From assembly GCA_025057115.1 (NCBI GenBank), contig JANWWZ010000003.1:157829-221828 (forward strand): DNA of 64,000 bases, read 5' to 3'. The DNA comes from Bernardetiaceae bacterium. Lineage in GTDB: Bacteria; Bacteroidota; Bacteroidia; Cytophagales; Thermoflexibacteraceae. This document shows positions 53,713 through 63,978 of the stretch, one piece after another. Both the position numbers and the translations under genes were made by a program. The stretch's first letter is position 1. The number at the start of each line of letters is the position of its first letter. The notes beneath the pieces are model-generated. The model searched no databases, was not told the DNA's origin, and saw nothing but the letters and a program-made list of their open reading frames with translations.

Positions 53713-55209
53713 ATGATTCGTTCTACACTTGCCCGCCCATTTGCAGCTTGGATAGTTAGGCAGCAAAGGCGCTGGTCCTCTCAACCAGTGGAAACTCAAT
53801 TTGCTCTATTGAAAAAACTCGTCCATGCGGCAAAAGATACTCTTTTTGGCAAAGCGCATCACTTTAGCGACATTAAGCATTACGATGATTTTCGCCGCTT
53901 GGTTCCTATACGGGATTATGAAGACTTTCAACCTTATATCCAGCGCATCATAAAAGGAGAAAGCAATGTGCTTTGGAGAGGCAAGCCTGCTTACTTTGCC
54001 AAGACTTCTGGGACTACTTCAGGGGTTAAGTACATTCCTCTATCCCGTGAATCTGTGCCCTATCACATTCAAGCGGCTCGCGATGCTCTCATGTGCTATG
54101 CCCACCAAACTGATAATTTTGATTTTTTAGACCGAAAGTTAATTTTTCTTTCTGGAAGCCCTGTTTTGGAGAAAAAAGGAGATATTTTAACGGGAAGATT
54201 ATCAGGCATAGTAAACCATCACGTGCCTGCTTGGCTGCGCGGCAATCAAATGCCTAGCTATGCCACCAATTGCATTGAGGACTGGGAAGAAAAGCTCAAC
54301 CGAATTGTAGAGGAAACCCTCCAAGCAGATATGTCGCTCATTTCAGGTATTCCGCCTTGGGTGCAAATGTATTTTGATCGAATTTGTGAAAGGACGGGTA
54401 AAAAAATAAGCCAAGTATTTCCCAACTTTTCTGTTTTTGTTTATGGAGGGGTTAATTTTCAACCTTATAAAGCAAAAATTTTCGACTCCATCGGCAAGAT
54501 CATAGATAGTGTAGAAACTTATCCTGCCTCAGAAGGTTTTATTGCCTACCAAGATAGCCAAGAAGAGCCTGGGCTGCTCTTGCTGCTCAATCACGGCATT
54601 TTTTATGAATTTGTTCCAGCAGAGGAATATTTCAAGCCTAATCCGCCGCGGTTGCATATCGGTCAAGTGGAGTTAGGGGTCAATTACGCTCTGATTATGA
54701 GCACAAACGCTGGACTTTGGAGCTATTCCATTGGCGATACAGTCAAATTTGTTAGCAAAAATCCTTATCGCTTAGTAGTTACAGGACGCATCAAGCACTT
54801 TATTTCTGCTTTTGGCGAGCACGTCATCGGCGAAGAGGTTGAAAAAGCCTTGGAATATGCCTTGCGACGGCATCCTGAAACCATGGTTACTGAATTCACT
54901 GTAGCGCCGCAGGTCAATCCTCCTCAAGGAGGGAAGCCCTATCACGAGTGGCTCATTGCCTTTGCCCAACAGCCTCATAATTTAGAAGCCTTTGCCAGAG
55001 ACATAGACCAGCAACTAAGGCAACTCAACTGTTACTATGACGACTTAATCCGCGGCAACATCCTTCGCCAATTAGTAATTACTCCTTTACCTCAAGATGC
55101 TTTCATTCACTACATGAAATCACTTGGCAAGTTAGGAGGACAAAACAAAGTCCCCCGTTTGAGCAACACGCGCCAAATTGCTGATGAATTGCTCAAATTC
55201 CACAGATGA
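53713..55209 (+). CDS. GH3 auxin-responsive-promoter family protein
   Basis: Acyl-adenylate/amido-synthetase fold. The ATP-binding site reads AKTSGTTSGVKYIPLSRESV; family-typical stretches are VLWRGKPAYFAKTSG, GLSGIVNH-like GRLSGIVNHHVPAWLRGNQM, EGFIAYQDSQEEPGLLLLLN, WSYSIGDTVKFVSKNPYRL and VTGRIKHFISAFGEHVIGEE. In plants such enzymes conjugate amino acids to auxin; the bacterial substrate is unknown. ATG at 53713 preferred over an upstream TTG at 53701. It has no operon partner. Confidence 0.9.
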   Translation: MIRSTLARPFAAWIVRQQRRWSSQPVETQFALLKKLVHAAKDTLFGKAHHFSDIKHYDDFRRLVPIRDYEDFQPYIQRIIKGESNVLWRGKPAYFAKTSGTTSGVKYIPLSRESVPYHIQAARDALMCYAHQTDNFDFLDRKLIFLSGSPVLEKKGDILTGRLSGIVNHHVPAWLRGNQMPSYATNCIEDWEEKLNRIVEETLQADMSLISGIPPWVQMYFDRICERTGKKISQVFPNFSVFVYGGVNFQPYKAKIFDSIGKIIDSVETYPASEGFIAYQDSQEEPGLLLLLNHGIFYEFVPAEEYFKPNPPRLHIGQVELGVNYALIMSTNAGLWSYSIGDTVKFVSKNPYRLVVTGRIKHFISAFGEHVIGEEVEKALEYALRRHPETMVTEFTVAPQVNPPQGGKPYHEWLIAFAQQPHNLEAFARDIDQQLRQLNCYYDDLIRGNILRQLVITPLPQDAFIHYMKSLGKLGGQNKVPRLSNTRQIADELLKFHR

Positions 55210-55342
55210 GTTCCTTTTTTACTTTGCGGTTGATATAGTTCAGCATACCAATTGCCGAAAGTCGCGGGCAATCAAAGGTGGCCGAATGCAAATCAATAGG
55301 GACAAGCCCTAGACGGCAGTGAGATAAAGTAAGTATTGCGCC

Positions 55343-56038
55343 ATGACAGCCAAAATTTTACTTATAGAAGATGACAAACGCATATCCGAATTGATCAAAC
55401 GCGGTCTTGGCGAAAATGGATTTATTGCCGAAGTAGTCCACGATGGTTTGACGGGATTGAAATTATCTCTACAAAATGCTTATGATGTAGTAATTACGGA
55501 TATTGCCTTGCCAAAGCTCGATGGACTGCAAGTATGCAAGCAACTGCGCCAACAAAAGCCTTCCCTTCCCATTATCATGCTTACAGCCTTAGGAACTATT
55601 GATGACAAGGTAGAAGGCTTCGATGCAGGAGCGGACGATTATCTAGTAAAACCCTTTGAAATGCGCGAACTAATAGCGCGTATTCGTGCTTTGCTAAAAA
55701 GGGCGCAACTCATTGTCCGACCCACCAACGGTGTACTGCGCTGCGCTAATTTGGTGCTCAACTTAGATACCAAAACAGCAGAGCGCGATGGCACTTGTAT
55801 TCACCTAACTCCCAAAGAATTCAAGTTGCTTGCTTACATGATGCAAAATGCAGGGCGTCTTCTTTCAAGAGCTGAAATTGCCGAGAAAGTGTGGGATACG
55901 CATTTTGATACTGGCACCAACTTTATAGATGTGTACATCAATTACCTTCGCAAAAAAGTAGACAAAAATTTTGAGCCTAAACTCATTCATACCCGTCCGG
56001 GGATGGGGTTCATGCTACTAAACCCTGAACAGTCATGA
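55343..56038 (+). CDS. Response regulator, OmpR/PhoB family
   Basis: Receiver domain with the acidic pair E9/D10/D11, phosphoacceptor Asp53 (VITDIALPKLDG), Thr81 and Lys103 (YLVKPFEMREL); then a winged-helix DNA-binding domain (LTPKEFKLLAYMMQNAGRLL, FIDVYINYLRKKVDKNFEPK, HTRPGMGFML). It is partnered with the kinase whose start overlaps its stop by four bases (ATGA). Targets are unknown; nearby MgtC, MgtE and CzcBA are plausible candidates. Confidence 0.94.
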   Translation: MTAKILLIEDDKRISELIKRGLGENGFIAEVVHDGLTGLKLSLQNAYDVVITDIALPKLDGLQVCKQLRQQKPSLPIIMLTALGTIDDKVEGFDAGADDYLVKPFEMRELIARIRALLKRAQLIVRPTNGVLRCANLVLNLDTKTAERDGTCIHLTPKEFKLLAYMMQNAGRLLSRAEIAEKVWDTHFDTGTNFIDVYINYLRKKVDKNFEPKLIHTRPGMGFMLLNPEQS

Positions 56039-57393
56039 AAATTCGACAACGACTCGCCCTTACCTTTACAACCCTTACTACTGTTATTTTGATGTTGTTT
56101 GCCTTAGTGGCTTACTATGCCGCTTCCGTTGCCCGCGAAAAAGAATTTTACAATTTGCTTCAAAAAGAAGCCATCACAAAGGCAAATTTATTTTTCAACG
56201 CTGGAATAGATGCTTTTACCTTGCAGAGCATTTATCACACTAATCGAAAGATACTCAACGAAGTAGAAGTAGCCATTTACGATACGGCTTTCCAGTTACT
56301 TTACCACGATGCTGTAGATATTGATTTTGTCAAAGAAAGCCCAGAAATGTTGGCGAGTATTTTTAGCAGAAAAATGTTAAAATTCTATCAACAGCGCTGG
56401 CAAATCATAGGGATTGTTTATCAGTACCAGGGAAATAGTTATGCCATTACGGCAGCTGCTTATGACCAACACGGATATAATAAGCTCCACGCCTTACAAA
56501 GTACCCTTATACTAGCTTTACTGGCAGTGATAGGCATTAGTTATGGGATAGGTTGGCGGTTTGCAGGGCAAATGCTTGCCCCTATTACTGCCATGACTTT
56601 GCAAGCGCGAAAAATTTCAGCTACCCATCTTAACCTAAGGCTACCCATAGGGCGCCACCGCGATGAACTTGCAGAGTTGGCTGCTACTTTTAACCAAATG
56701 CTTGAACGTTTAGAACATTCCTTTGAAGCCCAGAAAAATTTCGTCTCCAACATTGCCCACGAACTGCGCACGCCACTATCAACCTTAATTGCTGGATTGG
56801 AACTGGCACTGACCACCTCCCAAACCCAGCAGGATTATCAAGATACTCTTCAAAAAGCTTTATCCGATGCCCAATATCTTGCCAAGATAATCACCCACCT
56901 GCTGGATTTAGCGCGAGCTGAATACGATACCACTCAAATTCGCTTTCGACCTTTGAGAATTGACGAAATTCTATTGGACGCCCGTCAAGAAATTTTGCAA
57001 CGACATCCAGATTACAACATCGATATAAGTTTTGAAAATGAGCCAGAAACTGAAGAGCAACTCCTACTTGAAGGCGACGAATACTTGCTTAAGACTGCTT
57101 TTGCTAACTTAATGGAAAACGGTTGTAAATTTTCTCATCAAAAGTGCTGCAAAATAAAGCTCTCCTTGGTGGAGCAGCACCCAGTAGTAGAAATCATGGA
57201 CGAAGGAATAGGTATCTCTCCTGAAGATTTACCCCACCTTTTTGAGCCATTTTATCGCGGAGCAAATGCTTCTTTTGCTCAAGGCAGTGGTATCGGTCTT
57301 TCTTTAGTACAAAAAATTATCCACTTGCACAAAGGCACTATTCAAATTAGCTCGGCGGTGGGAAAGGGCACTCGTTTCTTAATTACTTTCTAA
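56035..57393 (+). CDS. Sensor histidine kinase
   Basis: Two membrane helices (about 11-31 and 153-173) flanking a periplasmic domain of roughly 120 residues; HAMP (174-227); HisKA with His242 in SNIAHELRTPLSTLIA; HATPase with N box LMENGCKFSH, G1 DEGIGISPEDLPHLFEPF and G2 GSGIGLSLVQKIIHLH. Translationally coupled to the response regulator. The periplasmic sensor has no recognised ligand. It resembles the CusS/PhoR-like heavy-metal or phosphate kinases in layout only. Confidence 0.94.
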   Translation: MKIRQRLALTFTTLTTVILMLFALVAYYAASVAREKEFYNLLQKEAITKANLFFNAGIDAFTLQSIYHTNRKILNEVEVAIYDTAFQLLYHDAVDIDFVKESPEMLASIFSRKMLKFYQQRWQIIGIVYQYQGNSYAITAAAYDQHGYNKLHALQSTLILALLAVIGISYGIGWRFAGQMLAPITAMTLQARKISATHLNLRLPIGRHRDELAELAATFNQMLERLEHSFEAQKNFVSNIAHELRTPLSTLIAGLELALTTSQTQQDYQDTLQKALSDAQYLAKIITHLLDLARAEYDTTQIRFRPLRIDEILLDARQEILQRHPDYNIDISFENEPETEEQLLLEGDEYLLKTAFANLMENGCKFSHQKCCKIKLSLVEQHPVVEIMDEGIGISPEDLPHLFEPFYRGANASFAQGSGIGLSLVQKIIHLHKGTIQISSAVGKGTRFLITF

Positions 57394-57466
57394 TAATTTT
57401 CTAATAGCCTTTTGGAGCCTTTGCCTCAAGCGATTTGCTAACTTCGCGCGCCTGAAATCCAGTGCC

Positions 57467-58180
57467 ATGATGACTACACTTGAATTCACGCTTCGCCTTG
57501 CACTTGCTTTTGGGTTAGGGGTGCTCATCGGGATTGAAAGACAATGGCGGCAAAAAAGTGCTGGGCTGCGCACCAATACTTTAGTTTGCGTAGGTTCGGC
57601 TGCCTTTGTGTTGCTTTCTGTATTGCTTACTGGTTCTGCTGGCGACCCTAGCCGAATTGCAGGTCAAATTGTTACTGGCATCGGATTTTTGGGAGCGGGA
57701 GTAATTATGAAAGATGGCTTGAGCATTCAAGGGCTCAACACAGCTGCTACTATCTGGTGCTCTGCTGCGGTGGGCTCACTCGCTGGAGTAGGCTTTTTTG
57801 CCGAAGCAGTCATTACGGCTATTGTAGTAGTGGCAGTGCACGTCATTTTACGCCCTTTTGGCAATCGGCTGAATCGAATTCCCGTAAAACCTGCTCAAGA
57901 TGAAGGAGCTTATATCTACGCGCTTAAAATCCGATGCAAAGAACAAGTAGAAAACCACCTGCGCGTGTTGCTAATCAACTACCTGAAAAATGATCAACAT
58001 CTACAACTGCGCGCCTTAAAAAGCAGTGACAACGGCAATCCTACCTATACTTACATCGAAGCACAAATACAAGCTATTGGCAAACACGATAGTTTTATTG
58101 AAGAAATTGCGGGAAAATTTACATTAGAATACGGCGTTACAGAGGTTCGTTGGGAAATTGTAGGACAGCAAAATGATTAG
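57467..58180 (+). CDS. MgtC/SapB family membrane protein
   Basis: The N-terminal hydrophobic half carries LALAFGLGVLIGIERQWRQK, TNTLVCVGSAAFVLLSVLL, GQIVTGIGFLGAGVIMKDG and GLNTAATIWCSAAVGSLAGV, which are all MgtC/SapB marks (the GIGFLGAG and NTAATIW motifs). A C-terminal ACT-like region follows, at about 145-235. The family is tied to Mg2+ limitation and F1Fo ATPase control in Salmonella. The stop overlaps the mgtE start by 8 bases. Confidence 0.92.
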   Translation: MMTTLEFTLRLALAFGLGVLIGIERQWRQKSAGLRTNTLVCVGSAAFVLLSVLLTGSAGDPSRIAGQIVTGIGFLGAGVIMKDGLSIQGLNTAATIWCSAAVGSLAGVGFFAEAVITAIVVVAVHVILRPFGNRLNRIPVKPAQDEGAYIYALKIRCKEQVENHLRVLLINYLKNDQHLQLRALKSSDNGNPTYTYIEAQIQAIGKHDSFIEEIAGKFTLEYGVTEVRWEIVGQQND

Positions 58181-59528
58181 TCAAATGAATGTGATGGAAA
58201 GAAGACAGCTACCAGTAGAGCAACTCAAAAAAATGCCAGTAGTAGAAGTAGCTGAGCAGCTGATGAGTTTGGAAGTCATCGAGTTGCTTCCATTGTTGGA
58301 TTTTTTTACTCCTTCTCAGCAAGGGCTTATTGTGGCGGAGTTTCCCATTGAGCGGCAGTTAGAACTTTTTCAATCCATAAGCCGTCGGCGCTTTGCTCTC
58401 ATCTTTGAACAAATGCCTTCTGACAACCGCGCTGACCTGTTTCAACATCTCACCCAGCAGGAACAGGCGGAACTACTTCCCTTTCTCTCCAAAAAAGTTC
58501 GGGAGGATGTCATTCAACTAAGTAACTACCCTCCTGAAACAGCAGGCGGCATTATGAGTACGGACTTTGCCACCGTCGAGCAAACAATGACCTGCGCTGA
58601 AGCCATTGCTAAAATCCGCTTAGATGCTCCTTCCAAGCGCACTATTTATTACATATACGTGGTGAACGATAACCAAGAGATGCAAGGCTTCATTACCCTC
58701 AAAGACCTTATTATGAACGAGCCAGAAACACTGGTGAGCTATGCCATGCATCGCAAGTTTGCCTTTGCTTATGTAGACGAAGACCGCGAAGAAGTAGCTA
58801 AAAAAATTGAACGCTATGACCTGGTAGCCTTGCCCGTGCTCAATCGACAAAATCAGCTAGTGGGCATCGTTACTCACGATGAAGCTATAGATGTTATTCG
58901 TGCCGAGCATACAGAAGATATGGAGCGTTTCATGGGTATCATTCAAACCAATGAACAATTTAATTACTTGAAAATCAATGCGTGGGAACATTTTCACAAG
59001 CGCGTAGCATGGATTGTTTCCCTAGCTGCTGTAGGGATCATTTCGGGCATTATCATTCATAGCTACGAAGATGCGATTGAAAAACTGCTTATCCTTGCCC
59101 TTTACATGCCTATGGTAGCTGATACGGGAGGTAATGTAGGTAGCCAAGCAGCTACCGTTGTAGTTAGAGCTCTAGCGCTGGGGCAAGTTACTGTAAAAGA
59201 CTGGATAAAAATTTTGTGGAAAGAAACTAAGATTTCCATTTTGCTGGCAGTATGCTTGGGATTACTAGCCTTTGCTAAAGTACTCTTTCTTAGCTGGGAA
59301 ACAGAAATCCCCTCAGAATACCAACTGGCAGAAGTTGCCTTTGCTATCTCGCTTGCGCTTTCCTTACAGGTGGTTACTGCTACTATTATTGGTGCAGGAT
59401 TGCCTTTGCTAGTAAAGCGTTTTGGTGGTGATCCCGCCGTAGCGGCTAGCCCTGCCATTACTACTATTGTAGATATTACAGGGCTGCTTATTTACTTTGG
59501 AACGGCTTCCCTGTTTTTTGCCTTGTGA
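58173..59528 (+). CDS. mgtE: Magnesium transporter MgtE
   Basis: Domains in order: MgtE N domain (1-125; AEFPIERQLELFQSISRRRF, MPSDNRADLFQHL), two CBS motifs (130-250; YPPETAGGIMSTDFATVEQT, GIVTHDEAIDVIRAEHTEDM), and five membrane helices with the signature PMVADTGGNVGSQAATVVVR. Gated, Mg2+-selective channel. Length 451 is normal. It begins within the last bases of the mgtC gene; an alternative ATG is 12 bases later. Confidence 0.95.
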   Translation: MISQMNVMERRQLPVEQLKKMPVVEVAEQLMSLEVIELLPLLDFFTPSQQGLIVAEFPIERQLELFQSISRRRFALIFEQMPSDNRADLFQHLTQQEQAELLPFLSKKVREDVIQLSNYPPETAGGIMSTDFATVEQTMTCAEAIAKIRLDAPSKRTIYYIYVVNDNQEMQGFITLKDLIMNEPETLVSYAMHRKFAFAYVDEDREEVAKKIERYDLVALPVLNRQNQLVGIVTHDEAIDVIRAEHTEDMERFMGIIQTNEQFNYLKINAWEHFHKRVAWIVSLAAVGIISGIIIHSYEDAIEKLLILALYMPMVADTGGNVGSQAATVVVRALALGQVTVKDWIKILWKETKISILLAVCLGLLAFAKVLFLSWETEIPSEYQLAEVAFAISLALSLQVVTATIIGAGLPLLVKRFGGDPAVAASPAITTIVDITGLLIYFGTASLFFAL

Positions 59529-59703
59529 GGATAGCTTCTTTACTTTTCTGTCTTTGATAGAGGAGCTCACAAGGCTTCAATAGTCCCATTTTGCCGTGTA
59601 GAGAGTAGTAATAATGATTTTCAATTGCTACTGTATTAACAATGTGTGAAAATTCATGACATCTTGCCTCAACTGCCAAAAGTAAGATAAATTATCACCG
59701 GCT

Positions 59704-60822
59704 ATGTATTTTACTAAATTGATGCTCAGCGCTGCGCTGGGCGGGTGTCTTTTGCTTATCGCTTGCCGCAAAGAAAATGTGCAAGAGCCTGAGAGTGAAT
59801 ACGCTGTTATGGGCGATACCATTTACCTCAAGGATGGCAGTGTCACCCTTTCTAAATTAAAAATAATCACTGCTTCTCTTGAAAGCTATCGTCCAGAGCT
59901 TATTACTACTGGAACGGTACGGGCTATTCCTACTTTGTATGCTGAAATTGCGCCGCCTTTTGCTGGCAGGGTTAGCAAAGTGTATTTGCATCTGGGCATG
60001 AAAACCCAACCAGGTACTCCTCTTTTTGAGCTCATTTCTCCCAGTTTTATAGATGCGCAAAAAGCATTTTTTCAAGCAAAATCCGAGTTTGAGGTAGCGC
60101 AGCTAGCTCTTAAACGCCAGCAAGATCTCAAAGCCAATGGGGTAGGTTCACAGCGGGATTTAGAAGAAGCCCTTGCCAATTACCAAGTACAAGAAAAAGA
60201 ATATCAAAATGCAGTTGCCAACTTGAAAGTGTTCGGAGTGGATATAGATAAGCTCGTGCTTGGTCAGCCGCTTGTGATTACTTCTCCCATCGCTGGAGAG
60301 GTGGTTGAAAATGAAGTGGTTCTAGGACACTATATCCGCGAAGACGACCCTCCCCATGCCAAAGTAATAGACTTGAGCAAGGTATGGGTAGCAGGCATGG
60401 TCAAAGAAAAGGATTTGCGTTTCATTGGTCAGCTAGATAGTGCAGAAGTATTCGTAACCGCTTACCCTAACCGCTCATTTAAAGGCAAGGTGTTTTATAT
60501 CAACGAAGTGGTGGACGAGGAAACGCGCAGCGTACAGGTATTGATAGAATGCCAAAACCCTGACTATGCCCTCAAGCCTGGCATGTACGTAACAGCTCGC
60601 TTTTTAGACGTTCCTGAGCAGGTCATTTTTGTGCCTGCGAAAGCAGTACTGCAAATGAACGATGCTCAGTTTGTATTTGTGCAGGTAGGCGATCGCCAGT
60701 ACCAGCGCCGACGCGTTACTACTGAAGGAGCACCCGATGGGCGCATCGTTATCCGCAGTGGTATCCGACCAGGAGAAAAAATAGTGGTGGAAGGTGGCAT
60801 TTATTTACTAGAAGCCAGATAA
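59704..60822 (+). CDS. RND efflux periplasmic adaptor (CzcB/CusB type)
   Basis: Lipobox LLIAC near residue 21, so it is lipid-anchored. Membrane-fusion-protein fold: beta-barrel/lipoyl start FAGRVSKVYLHLGMKTQPGT, hairpin coiled coil (LALKRQQDLKANGVGSQRDL), then the lipoyl half ITSPIAGEVVENEV, and late barrel domains with VTAYPNRSFKGKVFYINEVV and PGMYVTARF. It joins the inner pump to an outer-membrane channel. It ends 12 bases before the pump gene. Confidence 0.9.
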   Translation: MYFTKLMLSAALGGCLLLIACRKENVQEPESEYAVMGDTIYLKDGSVTLSKLKIITASLESYRPELITTGTVRAIPTLYAEIAPPFAGRVSKVYLHLGMKTQPGTPLFELISPSFIDAQKAFFQAKSEFEVAQLALKRQQDLKANGVGSQRDLEEALANYQVQEKEYQNAVANLKVFGVDIDKLVLGQPLVITSPIAGEVVENEVVLGHYIREDDPPHAKVIDLSKVWVAGMVKEKDLRFIGQLDSAEVFVTAYPNRSFKGKVFYINEVVDEETRSVQVLIECQNPDYALKPGMYVTARFLDVPEQVIFVPAKAVLQMNDAQFVFVQVGDRQYQRRRVTTEGAPDGRIVIRSGIRPGEKIVVEGGIYLLEAR

Positions 60823-60834
60823 AATTTCATCCCT

Positions 60835-63800
60835 ATGCGTTTGCTTATCAACATAGCCATAGTGAAGCGCTGGTTGATGCTAGCCCTATTCATTTTGCTG
60901 GGCGTATTGGGTTACTACTCTTGGAGGCGCCTTTCCATAGAAGCCTATCCCGATATTGCTGATGTTACTTGTCAGGTAGTAACTCAAGTACCTGGTCTGG
61001 CTGCTGAAGAGATTGAACAGCAAATTACCATTCCTATCGAACGCGCGCTAAATGGCATGCCAGGGCTTCACGTTATGCGCAGTAAGAGCACTTTCGGGCT
61101 TTCTATGATTACTCTAGTGTTCAAAGATGGCGTAGATGACTACTGGGCGCGCATGCGCGTGCAAGAACGCCTTAGTGAAGTGGAGTTGCCCTACGGTGCC
61201 ATGCCAGGACTGGACCCCCTTACCTCTCCCATCGGGGAAATCTATCGCTACATCGTGGAAAGTAATAACCACGATCTCAGAGAACTGACCGATTTACAAC
61301 TCTTTACCATCATTCCCCGCATTAAACAAGTTCCCGGCGTGGCTGATGTAACTAACTTTGGCGGCATTACCACCCAGTTCCAAGTAGAGCTAGACCCGAG
61401 AAAGCTAGAGCAATACAATCTCTCACTCAGTGAAGTCATTGAGAAAATTGAGAAGAACAACGCCAATGCAGGAGGCAGCGTGTTGCCCCGAGGCGACTTG
61501 GGCTACGTCATCCGTGGCATCGGATTGATTAAAAATCTAGAAGACTTAGGCAAAATCGTGGTCAAAACCGATAAAGGCGTGCCCATTTTTTTGAGTGACA
61601 TTGGCAAACTCCGCTACGGGAATGTAGAGCGCAAAGGCATCTTGGGCTATAGCGACCGCAAGCGAGAGTACTCCGAAAGCATTGAGGGCATTGTTTTACT
61701 ACTAAGGCATGAAAATCCTTCCGTAGTTCTGGAAGGCATTCATCAGGCAGTGCGCGATCTTAACGAAAACATCTTGCCTGAGGGAGTGCGCATCCATGCT
61801 TTCTTGGACCGCACCGAGCTAGTTAATACTACCCTTTCTACTGTCTCTCATACTCTTACCGAAGGCATTGCCTTAGTAGTAGTTGTGCTGATTATTTTTC
61901 TGGGTAGTTGGCGTAGCGCTTTGCTGGTGGCTATTACCATTCCACTTTCCCTGCTAATTGCCTTTACCCTAATGCACTTGACGGATATTCCTGCCAATCT
62001 GCTCTCCTTAGGAGCCATTGACTTTGGCATCATCGTAGACGGGGCTATTGTAATGATGGAGAGCATCCTGAAGCGCCGCGAAGAGTTTCCTCAGGAGGAA
62101 TTTCAAGAAAAAACCATTTCACAAATTGCTTACGATGTAGCTCGCCCTGTATTTTTCGCCACTGTGATCATCATTACTGCTTACTTGCCTCTGTTTGCTT
62201 TTGAGCGCGTAGAAAAAAAACTTTTCACCCCAATGGCTTTTACAGTAGGCTATGCCCTTTTTGGGGCTCTCCTAGTTGCTTTGCTGCTCATACCAGGACT
62301 GTCTTTTGCCATCTATCGGCGCCCTCAAAAGATATATCACAACCGTTGGCTAGAAAAACTCACCGCTCTTTACCACAGTCGCATACAAACAATTATGCGA
62401 AAGCCTGCACAGGTGTTTACACCCTTGTTAATAATTTTAGTCAGTGCGATAGGACTTACCATTTGGATAGGCAAAGACTTTTTGCCTCCTTTAGATGAAG
62501 GTTCTATTTGGCTGCAGGTGCAATTGCCTCCAGGAATTTCCTTATCTAAATCGCGCGAGTTAAGCGATACCTTGCGAGCCCGTACAATGAAGTACGAAGA
62601 AGTAACCTATGTAATGGTACAAGCAGGGCGCAACGATGACGGCACCGACCCTTGGACCCCTTCTCACTTTGAGGTTTCCATAGGACTCAAACCTTATAAA
62701 GAATGGAAAAATGGCAAAACCAAAGCCGACCTTATCGAAGAACTTGCAGCTGAGTATGCTACCTTGCCTGGCTACACTGTGGGATTTTCTCAACCTATGA
62801 TAGATGGCGTAATGGACAAAATAGCCGGTGCTCACAGTGAATTAGTAGTAAAAGTATACGGCGATGACTTTAAAGAAACCCGACGCATTGCCGAGGACGT
62901 ACTACGCGTGTTGAAAACTGTGCCTGGAGCGGTGGATTTAGCTATCGACCAAGAACCGCCTTTGCCTCAATTGCAAATCTATGTCGACCGCAATAAAGTA
63001 GCCCAATACGGACTGAATGTATCAGACATAGCTGAGCTCATTGAAGTAGCCATCGGCGGAAAGCCTATTTCTCAACTTTTCATCGGTAACAAGGTTTATG
63101 ACATCATTTGCCGATATAGCGAAGAAAGCCGCAATTCACCAGAAAAAATAGCCAACTTAATGCTTACTTCTGGAACAGGAGCAAAAATTCCACTCTCCCA
63201 AGTAGCCGATGTGCGTTTGGGAACGGGAGAAAGCACTATCACCCGAGAAATGAACAAGCGTCATCTAACTGTTAGGCTTAACATTCGCAACCGCGATCTG
63301 GCCTCTTTACTCAAGGAAGCGCAAGCAAAAATCGAACGGCAAGTGCAATACGACCGCGAAAAATACCAAATTCGCTGGGGAGGTCAGTTTGAAAACCAGA
63401 ATAGAGCTTATGCTCGCTTGACAGTAATCATTCCGCTGGCATTGGCAATTATGTTTGTGCTGCTCTATGGAGCCTTTGGTAGATTTCGTCAAGCAGTTTT
63501 GCTCATGAGCGTAGTGCCGCTGGCAATTTTTGGAGGTATGTTAGCTCTTACCTTGCGCGGAATGACCCTTAACGTATCTTCTGCTGTAGGGTTTATCGCT
63601 CTCTTTGGGGTGGCTATTCAGAACGGTGTAATTATGATTTCCCACATCAATGACCTGAGAAGCCGCGGCTACCAGCTATTAAATGCGGTAATCAATGGAG
63701 CTACGCATCGCTTTCGCCCTGTACTTATGACTGCTACTGTGGCTGTACTGGGCTTGCTACCTGCTTCAATTTCTACTGGCATTGGTAGCGACGTGCAGCG

Positions 63801-63948
63801 ACCTTTAGCAACAGTCATTGTATATGGCTTAATGTTCTCCACTATTTTGACCCTCTACGCTTTACCAGCTCTTTACTACATGTTAGAAAAGCGTTGGGGC
63901 GCTGACGATTTTCAACCCGCTGCCACTCAACAAGAGGGCTTAAACTAA
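60835..63948 (+). CDS. czcA: Heavy-metal RND efflux pump, CzcA type
   Basis: 1037 residues with the usual RND layout of 12 helices and two periplasmic loops. The start LINIAIVKRWLMLALFILLG, SIEAYPDIADVTCQVVTQVP and GLAAEEIEQQITIPIERALN are typical. The helix-4 motif DFGIIVDGAIVMME (Asp396, Asp402, Glu409) is the DFG-xxx-DG form of divalent cation pumps (Co/Zn/Cd/Ni), not the Cu/Ag form. The second-half tail KRWGADDFQP follows. It is cotranscribed with the adaptor; the outer-membrane partner may be the next gene. Confidence 0.92.
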   Translation: MRLLINIAIVKRWLMLALFILLGVLGYYSWRRLSIEAYPDIADVTCQVVTQVPGLAAEEIEQQITIPIERALNGMPGLHVMRSKSTFGLSMITLVFKDGVDDYWARMRVQERLSEVELPYGAMPGLDPLTSPIGEIYRYIVESNNHDLRELTDLQLFTIIPRIKQVPGVADVTNFGGITTQFQVELDPRKLEQYNLSLSEVIEKIEKNNANAGGSVLPRGDLGYVIRGIGLIKNLEDLGKIVVKTDKGVPIFLSDIGKLRYGNVERKGILGYSDRKREYSESIEGIVLLLRHENPSVVLEGIHQAVRDLNENILPEGVRIHAFLDRTELVNTTLSTVSHTLTEGIALVVVVLIIFLGSWRSALLVAITIPLSLLIAFTLMHLTDIPANLLSLGAIDFGIIVDGAIVMMESILKRREEFPQEEFQEKTISQIAYDVARPVFFATVIIITAYLPLFAFERVEKKLFTPMAFTVGYALFGALLVALLLIPGLSFAIYRRPQKIYHNRWLEKLTALYHSRIQTIMRKPAQVFTPLLIILVSAIGLTIWIGKDFLPPLDEGSIWLQVQLPPGISLSKSRELSDTLRARTMKYEEVTYVMVQAGRNDDGTDPWTPSHFEVSIGLKPYKEWKNGKTKADLIEELAAEYATLPGYTVGFSQPMIDGVMDKIAGAHSELVVKVYGDDFKETRRIAEDVLRVLKTVPGAVDLAIDQEPPLPQLQIYVDRNKVAQYGLNVSDIAELIEVAIGGKPISQLFIGNKVYDIICRYSEESRNSPEKIANLMLTSGTGAKIPLSQVADVRLGTGESTITREMNKRHLTVRLNIRNRDLASLLKEAQAKIERQVQYDREKYQIRWGGQFENQNRAYARLTVIIPLALAIMFVLLYGAFGRFRQAVLLMSVVPLAIFGGMLALTLRGMTLNVSSAVGFIALFGVAIQNGVIMISHINDLRSRGYQLLNAVINGATHRFRPVLMTATVAVLGLLPASISTGIGSDVQRPLATVIVYGLMFSTILTLYALPALYYMLEKRWGADDFQPAATQQEGLN

Positions 63949-63978
63949 TCAGTGGCGATTCTATCAAATTCAACTGCT

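Noticed and set aside
59529-59703. Possible transposase remnant on the minus strand (NHYYYSLHGKMGLLKPCELLYQRQ)
   Set aside because: The frame vaguely recalls a transposase C-terminus, but it is too short and has no ends, stops or neighbours to support it.
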